The translations under genes were made by a program, and so were the position numbers. Shown in pieces: positions 16,289-24,712 of a stretch of 64,000 nt of DNA (positions within the stretch are counted from its first letter, which is position 1; each line of letters opens with the position of its first letter). The DNA is from Lutimaribacter saemankumensis (GTDB lineage Bacteria; Pseudomonadota; Alphaproteobacteria; Rhodobacterales; Rhodobacteraceae): the NCBI RefSeq assembly GCF_900100005.1, contig NZ_FNEB01000004.1:62001-126000 (forward strand), written 5' to 3'. The notes below the pieces were generated by a model that saw only the letters and a program-made list of their open reading frames with translations, did no database searches and was not told the DNA's origin.

Positions 16289-16924
16289 TTATGAGATGTT
16301 ATTTGTGAATCTCATTGTAACGGTCGGTCGTGGGTGTTTGCCGAAAAAGTTCACCACCAAATCTTCGCCGCCCCAGAAGAGCCCCACAGGGAAATGCACA
16401 TTCTTGTTTTCAACATTCAAATACAGAAACTGCCCTGTGAATGAAACAATGTCCTTGTTCGATTTTTCCAAAACAACTGTTGCAATGAGTGCCCAAACCA
16501 AATTTACGGGAAAGTGGATGCGACCTTCCCCAAAATTGAAATTCCAACCGACAAAAGAACCGGGTTGCTGTTCGGAAAATGCAAACTTTGAAGAAATTGT
16601 ATATCCGTGTTGAGTGGCATTTCGGTAGCAGTGGTAAATTATGTCTGCAACATCTGGGTTTTCGAGAGTCTTGCCATCGTCGGTTGAAACAGAAATATTC
16701 GGAAACCTCGTTTCCGACATATTAAGACCAGTGCAACTAAAAGGCTCAATTATTTGATACTTGGATCTAACGTAGTCTTTGTATTCTTTGCCAGTGATCT
16801 TGGCTTTTCCCAAAGCTTTCCGCGCAGTTGCCTCAAGGGCGGGACAGATTAAGTCTAGGGCCTGATCCCAGTTTCTATTTCTCCCGCCTTCAATTGATAG
16901 TTCCACACGTTTGGCTATGTCCAT
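16289..16924 (-). CDS. HEPN-type predicted RNase in a GC-poor islet
   Basis: From ATG 16924 (GGAG 8 bases upstream) the protein has 211 residues. The helical N-terminal half contains ALEATARKALGK and then IIYHCYRNATQHGY: R101-N102-xxx-H106 is the canonical HEPN RNase motif (Rx4H with a polar residue after Arg). A second half (GWNFNFGEGRIHFPVNLVWALIATVVL ...) also resembles the tail of HEPN-like proteins. HEPN RNases act in toxin-antitoxin, abortive infection and CRISPR systems. The coding region is clearly poorer in G+C than its neighbours, suggesting recent transfer. No antitoxin nucleotidyltransferase or other partner is adjacent. An earlier in-frame start (17173) would add 83 GC-rich, low-quality residues and is rejected. 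Confidence 0.65.
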   Translation of the reverse strand: MDIAKRVELSIEGGRNRNWDQALDLICPALEATARKALGKAKITGKEYKDYVRSKYQIIEPFSCTGLNMSETRFPNISVSTDDGKTLENPDVADIIYHCYRNATQHGYTISSKFAFSEQQPGSFVGWNFNFGEGRIHFPVNLVWALIATVVLEKSNKDIVSFTGQFLYLNVENKNVHFPVGLFWGGEDLVVNFFGKHPRPTVTMRFTNNIS

Positions 16925-16958
16925 AAGGCAATCTCCAAAATAGGGTGTCGCAAGCCTG

Positions 16959-16987
16959 AATATCAACCTAAAGTTAAGTGGGGTCAA
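16959..16987 (-). promoter_or_regulatory. Candidate promoter of the HEPN gene
   Basis: On the minus strand TTGACC (16987-16982) and GATATT (16964-16959) are 17 bases apart, placing the start of transcription about 30 bases before the ATG at 16924. Both hexamers are close to the sigma-70 consensus. Confidence 0.45.
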
Positions 16988-17181
16988 GGTTGGTGCCTCG
17001 CCCAATACTGGGCTCATGGCGACACTTGTGCCAGAAGCTTGTCGTAGGTCCACTCCCTTGGTTAGGAGGTCCGAGCACGATGCTGATTTTCGAAAAGTGA
17101 TTAGGGTGCGATCAGCGCGCAATCGCAGCGGGGCGGGCCCGCAGGTTTTCTGCAAAAACCGTCTTTCACCCACGCGCCCGT

Positions 17182-17209
17182 AAAATGGACAACCTCAGTT
17201 GTCCATTTT
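17182..17209 (-). terminator. Intrinsic terminator overlapping the lepA 3' end
   Basis: Perfect 12-base arms, AAAATGGACAAC and its complement, enclose the loop TGAG and end in TTTT. The 5' arm encodes the last codons of lepA (Lys-Met-Asp-Asn) and the loop contains its stop codon, so the coding sequence itself forms the terminator. Confidence 0.85.
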
Positions 17210-18994
17210 CAGGGCGGAAATGAACGCTTCCTGCGGGATATCCACCTTGCCGAACTGGCGCATCTTCTTTTTTCCCGCCTTCTGCTTGTCCAGCAGCTTG
17301 CGTTTGCGGGTGGCGTCGCCGCCGTAGCATTTGGCCGTCACGTCCTTGCGCAGCGCGGCCAGCGTTTCGCGGGCGATGACCTTGCCGCCGATGGCGGCCT
17401 GGATCGGGATCTTGAACATGTGGCGCGGGATCAGATCCTTGAGCTTTTCGCACATGGCGCGGCCGCGCATCTCGGCCCGGTCGCGATGGACCATGGTCGA
17501 CAGGGCATCCACCGGCTCGTCATTCACGAGGATCTGCATCTTGACCAGGTTGTCGGCGCGGTAGCCCGTCAGCTGGTAGTCGAAGCTGGCATAGCCCTTG
17601 GTCACCGATTTCAGACGGTCGTAGAAATCGAACACCACCTCGTTCAGTGGCAGGTCGTAGACCACCATCGCGCGGGCGCCGGCATAGGTCAGGTCAAGCT
17701 GGATGCCGCGGCGGTCCTGGCAGAGTTTCAGCACGTCGCCCAGGAATTCGTCGGGCACCAGGATCGTGGCCTTGATGCGCGGTTCCTCGATATGGTCGAT
17801 CTTGGAGGGGTCGGGCATGTCGGCGGGGTTGTGCAGTTCGACGAAGCTGCCGTCGCGCATGTAGATGTGATAGATCACGCTGGGCGCGGTCGTGATCAGC
17901 TCGATATCGTATTCGCGTTCGATGCGGTCGCGGATGACCTCGAGGTGCAGGAGCCCCAGAAAGCCGCAGCGGAAGCCGAAGCCGAGGGCGGCAGAGGTTT
18001 CCATCTCGTAGCTGAAGGAGGCGTCGTTCAGGGCCAGTTTCTCGATCGCGTCGCGCAGGTCTTCGAATTCGGCGCTATCGACGGGGAAGAGGCCGCAGAA
18101 CACCACCGGGACCGAGGGTTTGAAGCCCGGCAGCGGTTTGTCGGCGCCTTTCTTTTCGTGCGTGATGGTGTCGCCCACGCGGGTGTCGCGGACCTGCTTG
18201 ATCGACGCGGTGATGAAGCCGATTTCGCCGGGGCCGAGTTCGTCGACGTTCTGCATGGCGGGGCGGAAGACGCCGATGCGGTCGACGCCGTAGCGCGCGC
18301 CGGTCTGCATCATCTTGATCTGGTCGCCCTTTTTCAGCTTGCCGTCCATGATCCGTACCAGCACGACGACGCCGAGATAGCTGTCGTACCAGCTGTCGAC
18401 CAGCATCGCCTTGAGCGGCGCGTTGGCATCGCCGGTGGGGGCGGGCAGGCGGTGGACGATCGCCTCGAGCACCTCGTGGATGCCGATGCCGGACTTGGCG
18501 CTGACGCGGATCGCGTCGGAGGCGTCGATGCCGATCACGTCCTCGATCTGTTCGGCCACGCGGTCGCAGTCGGAGGCGGGGAGGTCGATCTTGTTGAGCA
18601 CCGGCACGATCTCGTGGTCGGCGTCGATGGCCTGGTAGACATTGGCCAGCGTCTGCGCCTCGACGCCCTGGGTGCTGTCGACGACCAGCAGCGAGCCTTC
18701 GACCGCGCGCATCGAGCGGCTGACCTCGTAGGCGAAGTCGACATGGCCGGGCGTGTCGATCAGGTTGAGGACATAGTGTTCGCCGTTGTCGGCGGTATAT
18801 TCGATGCGGACCGTATTGGCCTTGATCGTGATGCCGCGTTCGCGTTCGATATCCATCGCGTCGAGCAACTGCTCTTTCATGTCGCGGGCCGACACGGTGT
18901 TGGTTTCCTGAATCAGCCGGTCGGCCAGGGTGGATTTCCCATGGTCGATATGGGCGACGATGGAGAAGTTACGGATATGCGCGAGGTCTGTCAT
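17195..18994 (-). CDS. lepA: Elongation factor 4 (back-translocating GTPase LepA)
   Basis: Ribosome-associated GTPase that acts in translation under stress and in initiation. From ATG 18994 the protein has 599 residues, the usual family length. It starts [20 protein letters not shown] (P-loop AHIDHGKST), with RERGITIKA (switch I), DTPGHVDF (G3) and NKIDLP (G4), and the LepA-specific C-terminal domain ending [17 protein letters not shown]. The gene is divergent from an L,D-transpeptidase whose start lies only 10-14 bases away. Its end forms an intrinsic terminator. Confidence 0.97.
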   Translation of the reverse strand: MTDLAHIRNFSIVAHIDHGKSTLADRLIQETNTVSARDMKEQLLDAMDIERERGITIKANTVRIEYTADNGEHYVLNLIDTPGHVDFAYEVSRSMRAVEGSLLVVDSTQGVEAQTLANVYQAIDADHEIVPVLNKIDLPASDCDRVAEQIEDVIGIDASDAIRVSAKSGIGIHEVLEAIVHRLPAPTGDANAPLKAMLVDSWYDSYLGVVVLVRIMDGKLKKGDQIKMMQTGARYGVDRIGVFRPAMQNVDELGPGEIGFITASIKQVRDTRVGDTITHEKKGADKPLPGFKPSVPVVFCGLFPVDSAEFEDLRDAIEKLALNDASFSYEMETSAALGFGFRCGFLGLLHLEVIRDRIEREYDIELITTAPSVIYHIYMRDGSFVELHNPADMPDPSKIDHIEEPRIKATILVPDEFLGDVLKLCQDRRGIQLDLTYAGARAMVVYDLPLNEVVFDFYDRLKSVTKGYASFDYQLTGYRADNLVKMQILVNDEPVDALSTMVHRDRAEMRGRAMCEKLKDLIPRHMFKIPIQAAIGGKVIARETLAALRKDVTAKCYGGDATRKRKLLDKQKAGKKKMRQFGKVDIPQEAFISALKMDN

Positions 18995-19004
18995 GGATGG
19001 GGAT

Positions 19005-19451
19005 ATGATGCGGATTCGGAGGGCGGTCAAGGTGGCGCGTGCGTGGGGCTGTGCGGCGGTGCTGGCGCTGTGGGGCGCGGGCGCGCAGGCGCAGGCGCTG
19101 ATCGTGACGGTGGACCTGTCGGAGCAGCGGATGGAGGTGGCCGAGGGCGGCGAGATCACCCATGACTGGCCGGTCTCCACCGCGCGGGCGGGCAAGTGCA
19201 CGCCGGTCGGCACCTATACGCCTTACCTGTTGAAACGCATGCATTATTCCACGCTTTACGACAACGCGCCGATGCCCTGGTCGATCTTTTTCCTGGGCAA
19301 TTACGCGATCCACGGCACGACGCAGGTGGACCGGCTGGGGCAGCCGGCCTCGGCGGGGTGCATCCGGCTGGCGCCGGAAAACGCCGAAATCCTGTTCGAA
19401 ACGGTGCGCGAGGTTGGGATGGACCAGACGCGCATCGTGGTGCGCGAGTGA
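19005..19451 (+). CDS. L,D-transpeptidase (YkuD domain) with signal peptide
   Basis: A 148-residue exported protein: basic start ([12 protein letters not shown]), hydrophobic core and AGAQAQA cleavage region, then a compact YkuD domain. The catalytic motif is [22 protein letters not shown], with His in HGT and Cys in SAGCIRL. It should make 3-3 peptidoglycan cross-links or attach lipoprotein to the wall in the periplasm. Start is ATG 19005 or 19008, after GGATGGGGA. The domain is short and has no added binding module. It is divergent from lepA and convergent with cutA. Confidence 0.87.
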   Translation: MMRIRRAVKVARAWGCAAVLALWGAGAQAQALIVTVDLSEQRMEVAEGGEITHDWPVSTARAGKCTPVGTYTPYLLKRMHYSTLYDNAPMPWSIFFLGNYAIHGTTQVDRLGQPASAGCIRLAPENAEILFETVREVGMDQTRIVVRE

Positions 19452-19760
19452 TCAGCCCCGTGTCGACAGGTCGAGCCAGTCGGCGGCCTCGGGTGTGGTC
19501 TGGACCTCTTCCCAGGTGATGACGGGCAGGTCGTAGGGGTGTTCCTCGGCCACAAGCTGCGCCAGTGCCGCGACGTGGGCGGCGCCGGTTTTCAGCAGCA
19601 GGTGTACTTCGGCCTCTTCCTCGACCGCGCCTTTCCAGTGAAACAGGCTGATCACGCCGGGGGTGATGTTGGCGCAGGCCGCCAGCCGGGCCTGAAGCGC
19701 GGCGCTTGCGATGTCGCGGGCGCTGTCGATGTCGGGGCAGGTGGTCGAAAGGTGGATCAT
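19452..19760 (-). CDS. cutA: Divalent-cation tolerance protein CutA
   Basis: A 102-residue CutA1-type protein that forms a PII-like trimer. The start MIHLSTTCPDIDSARDIA, the ACANI segment, and EEHPYDLPVI with a following Trp are diagnostic. CutA was linked to copper tolerance in E. coli, but its exact role is unsettled. The ATG overlaps the stop of the CDGSH gene (ATGA at 19757-19760), indicating translational coupling. Confidence 0.92.
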   Translation of the reverse strand: MIHLSTTCPDIDSARDIASAALQARLAACANITPGVISLFHWKGAVEEEAEVHLLLKTGAAHVAALAQLVAEEHPYDLPVITWEEVQTTPEAADWLDLSTRG

Positions 19761-19999
19761 AGACTGGAATGGCTGCCATCGCAGAGCGGGGTCTTGCCCG
19801 AATGCTTGCAACCGCAGAAGAACACCTTTTTCGACGCCTCGGCGGTGTATTTCACCGGGGTGAATTCTGTGCCCTTGTGGCTGCCGTCGCAAAAGGGCTG
19901 GTTCTGCGATTTCCCGCAGGCGCACCAGAAATAGTTTTTCCCTTCCTCGACCTCGACGGGGTAGGGGGATTTCTGCGGGATGTCGGGCGTGTCGGTCAT
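19757..19999 (-). CDS. CDGSH iron-sulfur domain protein (two CDGSH motifs)
   Basis: An 80-residue protein with two CDGSH motifs, each binding a [2Fe-2S] cluster through three Cys and one His: C26, C28, C37, H41 and C62, C64, C73, H77. Bacterial tandem-CDGSH proteins have the same size and are thought to take part in iron or redox handling; the precise function is unknown. It is followed directly by cutA with an overlapping stop/start, a pairing that hints at metal or redox homeostasis. Confidence 0.9.
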   Translation of the reverse strand: MTDTPDIPQKSPYPVEVEEGKNYFWCACGKSQNQPFCDGSHKGTEFTPVKYTAEASKKVFFCGCKHSGKTPLCDGSHSSL

Positions 20000-20054
20000 G
20001 TGGCTGGCTCCTGTGCTGGCTCGCTTTGCGATGTTGGCGGATGGGGCGCGGGCG

Positions 20055-20417
20055 TCAAGGCGTCTTGCGCGTTCGGCGGCGGTGCATGGCGTAGAGGATC
20101 GGGGCCGCGATGTGGCGGTAGCCGCGATCAGCCAGCCAGTGCAGGCCCGGCAGCCCGGTGAGCCAGGCCAGCCACCGCCAGCCGGGCAGGCGCGCCCAGA
20201 GCAGGCGGAAAGCGTCGAGCCCCTCGTGCCGCTGCCCGTTCAGGTCCACGCGAAAGGATTGAGCGGCGGTGTCGCGGTCGATGCCCCAGGCGGGCGCGGC
20301 GTCCAGCCCGTCGATTTCCAGCGGCAGCCCGGTCTTGCGGGCAAGCCGCGCATAGCCCGCGACCTCGCGCGCGCAGATCGGGCAGGTGTCGTTATGCAGG
20401 ATACGCAGATCGTCCAT
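20055..20417 (-). CDS. DCC-family thiol-disulfide oxidoreductase-like protein (DUF393)
   Basis: A 120-residue protein with the DxxCxxC signature near the N-terminus: HNDTCPICAREV at about residues 8-19, the predicted redox motif of the DCC (DUF393) family. The C-terminal part is Trp-rich (ARLPGWRWLAWLTGLPGLHWL) and ends in a basic tail. Family members are thioredoxin-fold-like proteins of uncertain function. It is divergent from the acylphosphatase gene. Confidence 0.82.
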   Translation of the reverse strand: MDDLRILHNDTCPICAREVAGYARLARKTGLPLEIDGLDAAPAWGIDRDTAAQSFRVDLNGQRHEGLDAFRLLWARLPGWRWLAWLTGLPGLHWLADRGYRHIAAPILYAMHRRRTRKTP

Positions 20418-20502
20418 GCCGCGAAGGATAGCGCTCGGGCGGGTGTGTCAATGGCTGGCCGTTCGTGACACACTGGCGGTCATAGCCAAGGGAGGAGTTC
20501 AC

Positions 20503-20787
20503 ATGACACGGCCAATCGCGACCGAGGCGCGGATCAGGGGGCGCGTGCAGGGCGTTGCCTTTCGCGCATGGACGCAGGCGCAGGCGGAAAAGCAGGAATT
20601 GCGGGGTTGGGTGACCAACAACCCGGACGGTTCGGTTTCGGCCCTGTTCGTGGGGCCGAAAGCCATCGTGGACGACATGGTGGCGCAGCTTTGGGGCGGT
20701 CCCGGCGCGGCGGTCGTCGAAGACGTGGCCGCGCGCGAGGTGGATATCCCGGCGGAATTGCCCGAGGTGTTCATGATCCTCCGGTGA
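20503..20787 (+). CDS. acyP: Acylphosphatase
   Basis: A 94-residue enzyme hydrolysing acyl phosphates. The phosphate loop GRVQGVAFRAW with its catalytic Arg and the GWVTNNPDGSV block with the catalytic Asn are both intact. ATG 20503 follows GGAGGAG by 5-6 bases. It stands alone, convergent with rimO. Confidence 0.93.
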   Translation: MTRPIATEARIRGRVQGVAFRAWTQAQAEKQELRGWVTNNPDGSVSALFVGPKAIVDDMVAQLWGGPGAAVVEDVAAREVDIPAELPEVFMILR

Positions 20788-20884
20788 GCGGGGGATTGTG
20801 GGCTTGATCTGCCAGCTGGTCGCGGCTTCTGTCTATCACCCGTGGTGAGGTGATGGGGGCGGGCGCTGCCCCCTGACGCTTTGT

Positions 20885-22252
20885 TTAGACCCGCCGGCCC
20901 CACAGGTCGTATTCGCCCGCCTCGTCGACCTCGACCCGGACGATATCGCCCACGGCCAGCCCCTCGGTGTCTTCGTCGATAATGAGGTTGCCGTCGATTT
21001 CCGGGGCGTCGGATTTGGTGCGGCAGGTGGCGATGCCGTCGGCGTCGATGTCGTCGACGATCACGTCCATCACCTGGCCCACCTTGGCGGCCAGTTTCGC
21101 CTCGGATATCGCCTGGGCCTTTTCCATGAAGCGTTCCCAGCGGTCCTGTTTCACCTCGGGCGCGACGTGATCGGGCAGCGCGTTCGAGCGCGCTCCCTCG
21201 ACGTTTTCGTATTGGAAGCAGCCGACACGATCCAGCTGCGCCTCGTCCATCCAGTCGAGCAGGGTCTGGAATTCTGCCTCGGTCTCACCTGGATAGCCGA
21301 CGATGAAGGTCGAGCGCAGGGTGATGTCGGGGCAGATCGCGCGCCATTCGGCGATGCGGTCGAGCGTCCTTTCGGCATGGGCGGGGCGCGCCATGCGCTT
21401 GAGCGTGTCGGGATGGGCGTGCTGGAACGGGATATCCAGGTAGGGCAGCACCAGCCCGTCGGCCATCAGCGGGATCAGGTCGCGCACATGGGGGTAGGGG
21501 TAGACATAGTGCAGCCGCACCCAGGCTCCGAGGCTGCCGAGGTCGCGGGCGAGATCGGTGATATGGGCGCGGTGGCCGCGCTCTTCGGCATGCTTGATGT
21601 CGACGCCGTAGGCGCTGGTGTCCTGGCTGATCACCAGCAGTTCCCTGACGCCGTTTTCGACCAGCTTTTCGGCCTCGCGCAGGATGGCGTGGGCGGGCCG
21701 GCTGGCCAGCCGGCCGCGCATGTCGGGGATGATGCAGAACTTGCACTTGTGGTTACAGCCCTCGGAAATCTTGAGATAGCTGTAATGGCGCGGGGTCAGC
21801 TTGACGCCGCTGGCGGGCAGAAGGTCGATGAACGGGTCGGGCGCGGGCGGCACGGCGGCGTGGACCGCATCGAGCACCTGTTCGTATTGATGCGGGCCGG
21901 TCACGGCCAGAACCTTGGGGTGCGCGCCGGTGATGTATTCGGGCTCGGCGCCCAGGCAGCCGGTGACGATGACGCGGCCGTTTTCCTTGAGCGCCTCGCC
22001 GATGGCGTCGAGCGATTCCGCCTTTGCGCTGTCGAGAAAGCCGCAGGTGTTCACGATCACCGCGTCGGCGCCGGAATAGTCGGGGCTGATGCCGTAGCCT
22101 TCGGCGCGCAGGCGGGTGAGGATGCGTTCGCTGTCGACAAGCGCCTTGGGACAGCCGAGGCTGACCATGCCGATGGTCGGCTGGCCGTCGCGGCGGGTGT
22201 CTGTCACGCGGGCGCGGGCAAGATCGGGGCGGAGATCGGGCGGGTTCTGCAT
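20885..22252 (-). CDS. rimO: Ribosomal protein S12 methylthiotransferase RimO
   Basis: Radical-SAM enzyme adding a methylthio group to the conserved Asp of ribosomal protein S12. From ATG 22252 it has 455 residues. The N-terminal cluster cysteines are in [15 protein letters not shown] and TGCLGAEP; the radical-SAM triad is CNHKCKFC; a TRAM domain is at the C-terminus ([13 protein letters not shown] ... [10 protein letters not shown]). No strong ribosome site is seen at this ATG. Convergent with the acylphosphatase gene and divergent from the NUDIX gene. Confidence 0.95.
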   Translation of the reverse strand: MQNPPDLRPDLARARVTDTRRDGQPTIGMVSLGCPKALVDSERILTRLRAEGYGISPDYSGADAVIVNTCGFLDSAKAESLDAIGEALKENGRVIVTGCLGAEPEYITGAHPKVLAVTGPHQYEQVLDAVHAAVPPAPDPFIDLLPASGVKLTPRHYSYLKISEGCNHKCKFCIIPDMRGRLASRPAHAILREAEKLVENGVRELLVISQDTSAYGVDIKHAEERGHRAHITDLARDLGSLGAWVRLHYVYPYPHVRDLIPLMADGLVLPYLDIPFQHAHPDTLKRMARPAHAERTLDRIAEWRAICPDITLRSTFIVGYPGETEAEFQTLLDWMDEAQLDRVGCFQYENVEGARSNALPDHVAPEVKQDRWERFMEKAQAISEAKLAAKVGQVMDVIVDDIDADGIATCRTKSDAPEIDGNLIIDEDTEGLAVGDIVRVEVDEAGEYDLWGRRV

Positions 22253-22316
22253 GGGCGCGATATACGCCCGGCCCCGCGCCCGGAAAAGAGAAACCGTGCG
22301 GGATTCAAGGAATTTT

Positions 22317-22344
22317 TTGCAATTCCTTAACAAAGTCGTATATA
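22317..22344 (+). promoter_or_regulatory. Candidate promoter of the NUDIX gene
   Basis: TTGCAA (22317-22322) and TATATA (22339-22344) are 16 bases apart in an AT-rich stretch, about 40 bases before the NUDIX start. Confidence 0.45.
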
Positions 22345-22384
22345 CATTGGAGATACGAAAAATAACCCGAGCAGGTTTTGTTTC

Positions 22385-22843
22385 ATGACCGGTGCCTTCA
22401 AAAGGGCCTGGGCCGAGGTGGTCCAGCCGATGTTTTCCCGTCCGCGTCGCCTCCAGGTGGCGGCGCTTTGCTGCAAGCAGACCGAAAAGGGCGAGCGTGT
22501 TCTGTTGATCACGTCGCGCGACACCGGTCGGTGGATCCTGCCCAAGGGCTGGCCCATCGACGGGCTGACCGCGCCGGACGCCGCGTTGCAGGAAGCCTGG
22601 GAAGAGGCCGGTGTGCAAAAGGCGCATATCCGCCGGACGCCGGCCGGCAGCTATGAATACGACAAGATCCTCGAAGGCGGGGTTCCGGTTCCTGTTGACG
22701 TGCAGGTCTATCGCGTGGATGTCGACAAGTTGGCCGATGCCTATCCCGAAGCGGACGAACGCACGCGGCGCTGGGTGTCGCCCGCCGAGGCGGCCGAACT
22801 GGTCGACGAGGACAGCCTGAAAGACCTGCTGCGGCAAATGTAA
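22385..22843 (+). CDS. NUDIX hydrolase (diphosphoinositol-polyphosphatase-like)
   Basis: A 152-residue NUDIX protein. The motif reads [14 protein letters not shown] followed by QEAWEEAGV, so the catalytic core EAWEEAG is present, while the first Glu of the classical GX5EX7REUXEEXGU box is Leu and the Arg is Gln. This variant, with PKGWP before it, is common in alphaproteobacterial NUDIX proteins related to the diphosphoinositol-polyphosphate type. The substrate is unknown. It lies between a promoter-like AT-rich stretch and the phosphate transporter. Confidence 0.87.
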   Translation: MTGAFKRAWAEVVQPMFSRPRRLQVAALCCKQTEKGERVLLITSRDTGRWILPKGWPIDGLTAPDAALQEAWEEAGVQKAHIRRTPAGSYEYDKILEGGVPVPVDVQVYRVDVDKLADAYPEADERTRRWVSPAEAAELVDEDSLKDLLRQM

Positions 22844-22933
22844 CAGACTTGCGAAGTTTTTGTGACGGCGCGGTTGATCCGCGCCGGTCGCGCGCGTAGG
22901 GCATTGCGGAAACAACACGCCCGGGGGCGCCGC

Positions 22934-24418
22934 ATGACCGATCCGACGCAGAACGGACAGAGCTGGAAAACGCTCGACAAAGATCTCAACCGCATCAGCC
23001 AGGTGGAATATGCCACCGCCTATGTCTCGCGCCCGCTGGTGGCGCCGGGGATCGCGCTGGCCTTTATCGTCGTCGCCGGTCTGGCGGCGGCGGTGTTCTT
23101 TGGCCAGACGCCGGTCAATATGGTGGTGGTCGCGGCGGCGGTATTCGGCGCCTACATGGCGATCAATATCGGCGCCAACGACGTGGCCAACAACATGGGT
23201 CCGGCGGTGGGCGCCAATGCGCTGACCATGGGCGGGGCCATCGTGATCGCGGCCCTGTGCGAAAGCGCCGGGGCGCTATTGGCGGGTGGCGACGTGGTGT
23301 CGACCATTTCCAAGGGCATCATCGACCCGGCGGGCGTGTCGGAAACGCGGGTGTTCATCTGGGCGATGATGGCGGCGCTGATATCCTCGGCGCTGTGGGT
23401 GAACCTGGCCACCTGGGTCGGTGCGCCGGTATCGACCACCCATTCGGTCGTCGGCGGCGTCATGGGCGCGGGCATCGCGGCGGCGGGACTTGCGGCGGTG
23501 AACTGGCCCACGATGGGCGCGATCGCGGCAAGCTGGGTGATCTCGCCCGTGCTGGGCGGGGCGATTGCCGCCGCATTCCTGGCATTCATCAAGGCACGGA
23601 TCATCTATGTCGACGACAAGATCGCGGCGGCGCGCAAATGGGTGCCGGTGCTGGTGGGCATCATGGCGGGGGTCTTTGCCACCTACCTTGCGATGAAGGG
23701 GCTGAAGAAGATCGTCAAGATCGACCTTGGCACCGCGCTGTTCATCGGGGCGGTGACCGGGGCGGTGACTTACGTGATCACCGCGCCGCTGATCCGCCGC
23801 CAGTCCGAGGGTATGGAGAACCGCAACAAGTCGCTCAAGGCGCTGTTCGGCCTGCCGCTGGTGTTTTCCGCCGCGCTGCTGAGTTTCGCGCATGGCGCCA
23901 ACGACGTGGCCAATGCGGTCGGTCCGCTGGCGGCCATCGTGCATGCGGCCGAGTTCGGCGATGTGCAGGCCAAGGTGGCGATCCCGCAATGGGTGATGAT
24001 CATCGGCGCCTTCGGCATCTCGTTCGGGCTGTTCCTGTTCGGGCCGAAACTGATCCGCATGGTGGGCAGCCAGATCACCAAGCTGAACCCGATGCGGGCC
24101 TATTGCGTGGCGCTGAGCGCGGCGATCACCGTCATCGTGGCAAGCTGGCTGGGCTTGCCCGTCAGTTCCACCCATATCGCGGTGGGCGGCGTGTTCGGGG
24201 TGGGTTTCTTCCGCGAGTGGCACGCGGAACGGCGTTTGCGCAACGGCAATGGACAACGCGCCGAAGCCAAGCGCCTTGCCCCCGAAGAGCGCCGCCGGCG
24301 CAAGCTGGTGCGCCGCAGCCATTTCATGACCATCGTTGCGGCCTGGGTCATCACCGTGCCCGCGGCGGCGGCGATGTCGGCAGTGATCTTCCTGGTGCTC
24401 AACGCGCTGGTGGTCTGA
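22934..24418 (+). CDS. Inorganic phosphate transporter, Pit family
   Basis: A 494-residue membrane protein with about ten hydrophobic helices and the two inverted-repeat signatures of Pit/PHO4 carriers, [15 protein letters not shown] (first half) and [14 protein letters not shown] (second half), each followed by PVSTTH or PVSSTH. Pit proteins import metal-phosphate complexes with protons. ATG 22934 is preferred since an earlier in-frame start would add a basic, non-conserved extension. The 90-base gap from the NUDIX gene leaves open whether they are co-transcribed. No PhoU homologue is adjacent. Confidence 0.93.
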   Translation: MTDPTQNGQSWKTLDKDLNRISQVEYATAYVSRPLVAPGIALAFIVVAGLAAAVFFGQTPVNMVVVAAAVFGAYMAINIGANDVANNMGPAVGANALTMGGAIVIAALCESAGALLAGGDVVSTISKGIIDPAGVSETRVFIWAMMAALISSALWVNLATWVGAPVSTTHSVVGGVMGAGIAAAGLAAVNWPTMGAIAASWVISPVLGGAIAAAFLAFIKARIIYVDDKIAAARKWVPVLVGIMAGVFATYLAMKGLKKIVKIDLGTALFIGAVTGAVTYVITAPLIRRQSEGMENRNKSLKALFGLPLVFSAALLSFAHGANDVANAVGPLAAIVHAAEFGDVQAKVAIPQWVMIIGAFGISFGLFLFGPKLIRMVGSQITKLNPMRAYCVALSAAITVIVASWLGLPVSSTHIAVGGVFGVGFFREWHAERRLRNGNGQRAEAKRLAPEERRRRKLVRRSHFMTIVAAWVITVPAAAAMSAVIFLVLNALVV

Positions 24419-24658
24419 GCGGCTGTATTCGGCTGTTTGAACTTCGGTTTCTTACGGTTGGATTGATCCGCACCGCAGGGCATCGCATGGCCGCGGTCGG
24501 GCGACCTGGCATTGGGTGGTCGCACTTTATGGTGACGCCACATCTTTGCTGCGATCTTTGCGCATGCGGTGACCAATCGCCCGGCCGGGGGGCGGCCGTG
24601 CGATGCCCGGGCCGCTTCGCGGCTGTTCCGGGCAGGGCAATTCGCACTACGCCATCCA

Positions 24659-24686
24659 TTGCGGGCGCGTGGCAGGATGCTATCCT
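24659..24686 (+). promoter_or_regulatory. Candidate promoter of the AsmA gene; rest of 24419-24712 empty
   Basis: TTGCGG (24659-24664) and TATCCT (24681-24686) are 16 bases apart, 26 bases before the ATG at 24713. The 294-base gap holds no supported coding frame or RNA gene that I can see. Confidence 0.4.
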
Positions 24687-24712
24687 GTGCGCAATCAAGT
24701 TAGGGGTGCGTG

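Noticed and set aside
16194-17108. TAGGGTG as a target-site duplication flanking the HEPN islet
   Set aside because: A third copy occurs inside the islet at 16941, so the repeat is probably chance; no integrase or terminal inverted repeats were found.
16925-17173. N-terminal extension of the HEPN protein to an earlier start
   Set aside because: The extension has no ribosome site and a composition unlike the rest, while ATG 16924 has GGAG at proper distance.
17420-19165. 581-codon plus-strand frame opposite lepA
   Set aside because: Antisense shadow of lepA; composition is His/Asp/Val-repetitive without motifs.
20854-20875. GGGGGC ... GCCCCC hairpin between acyP and rimO as another copy of the dispersed repeat
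   Set aside because: The AAATACTC and CTTCATCTTG parts are missing, so it is only a GC hairpin.
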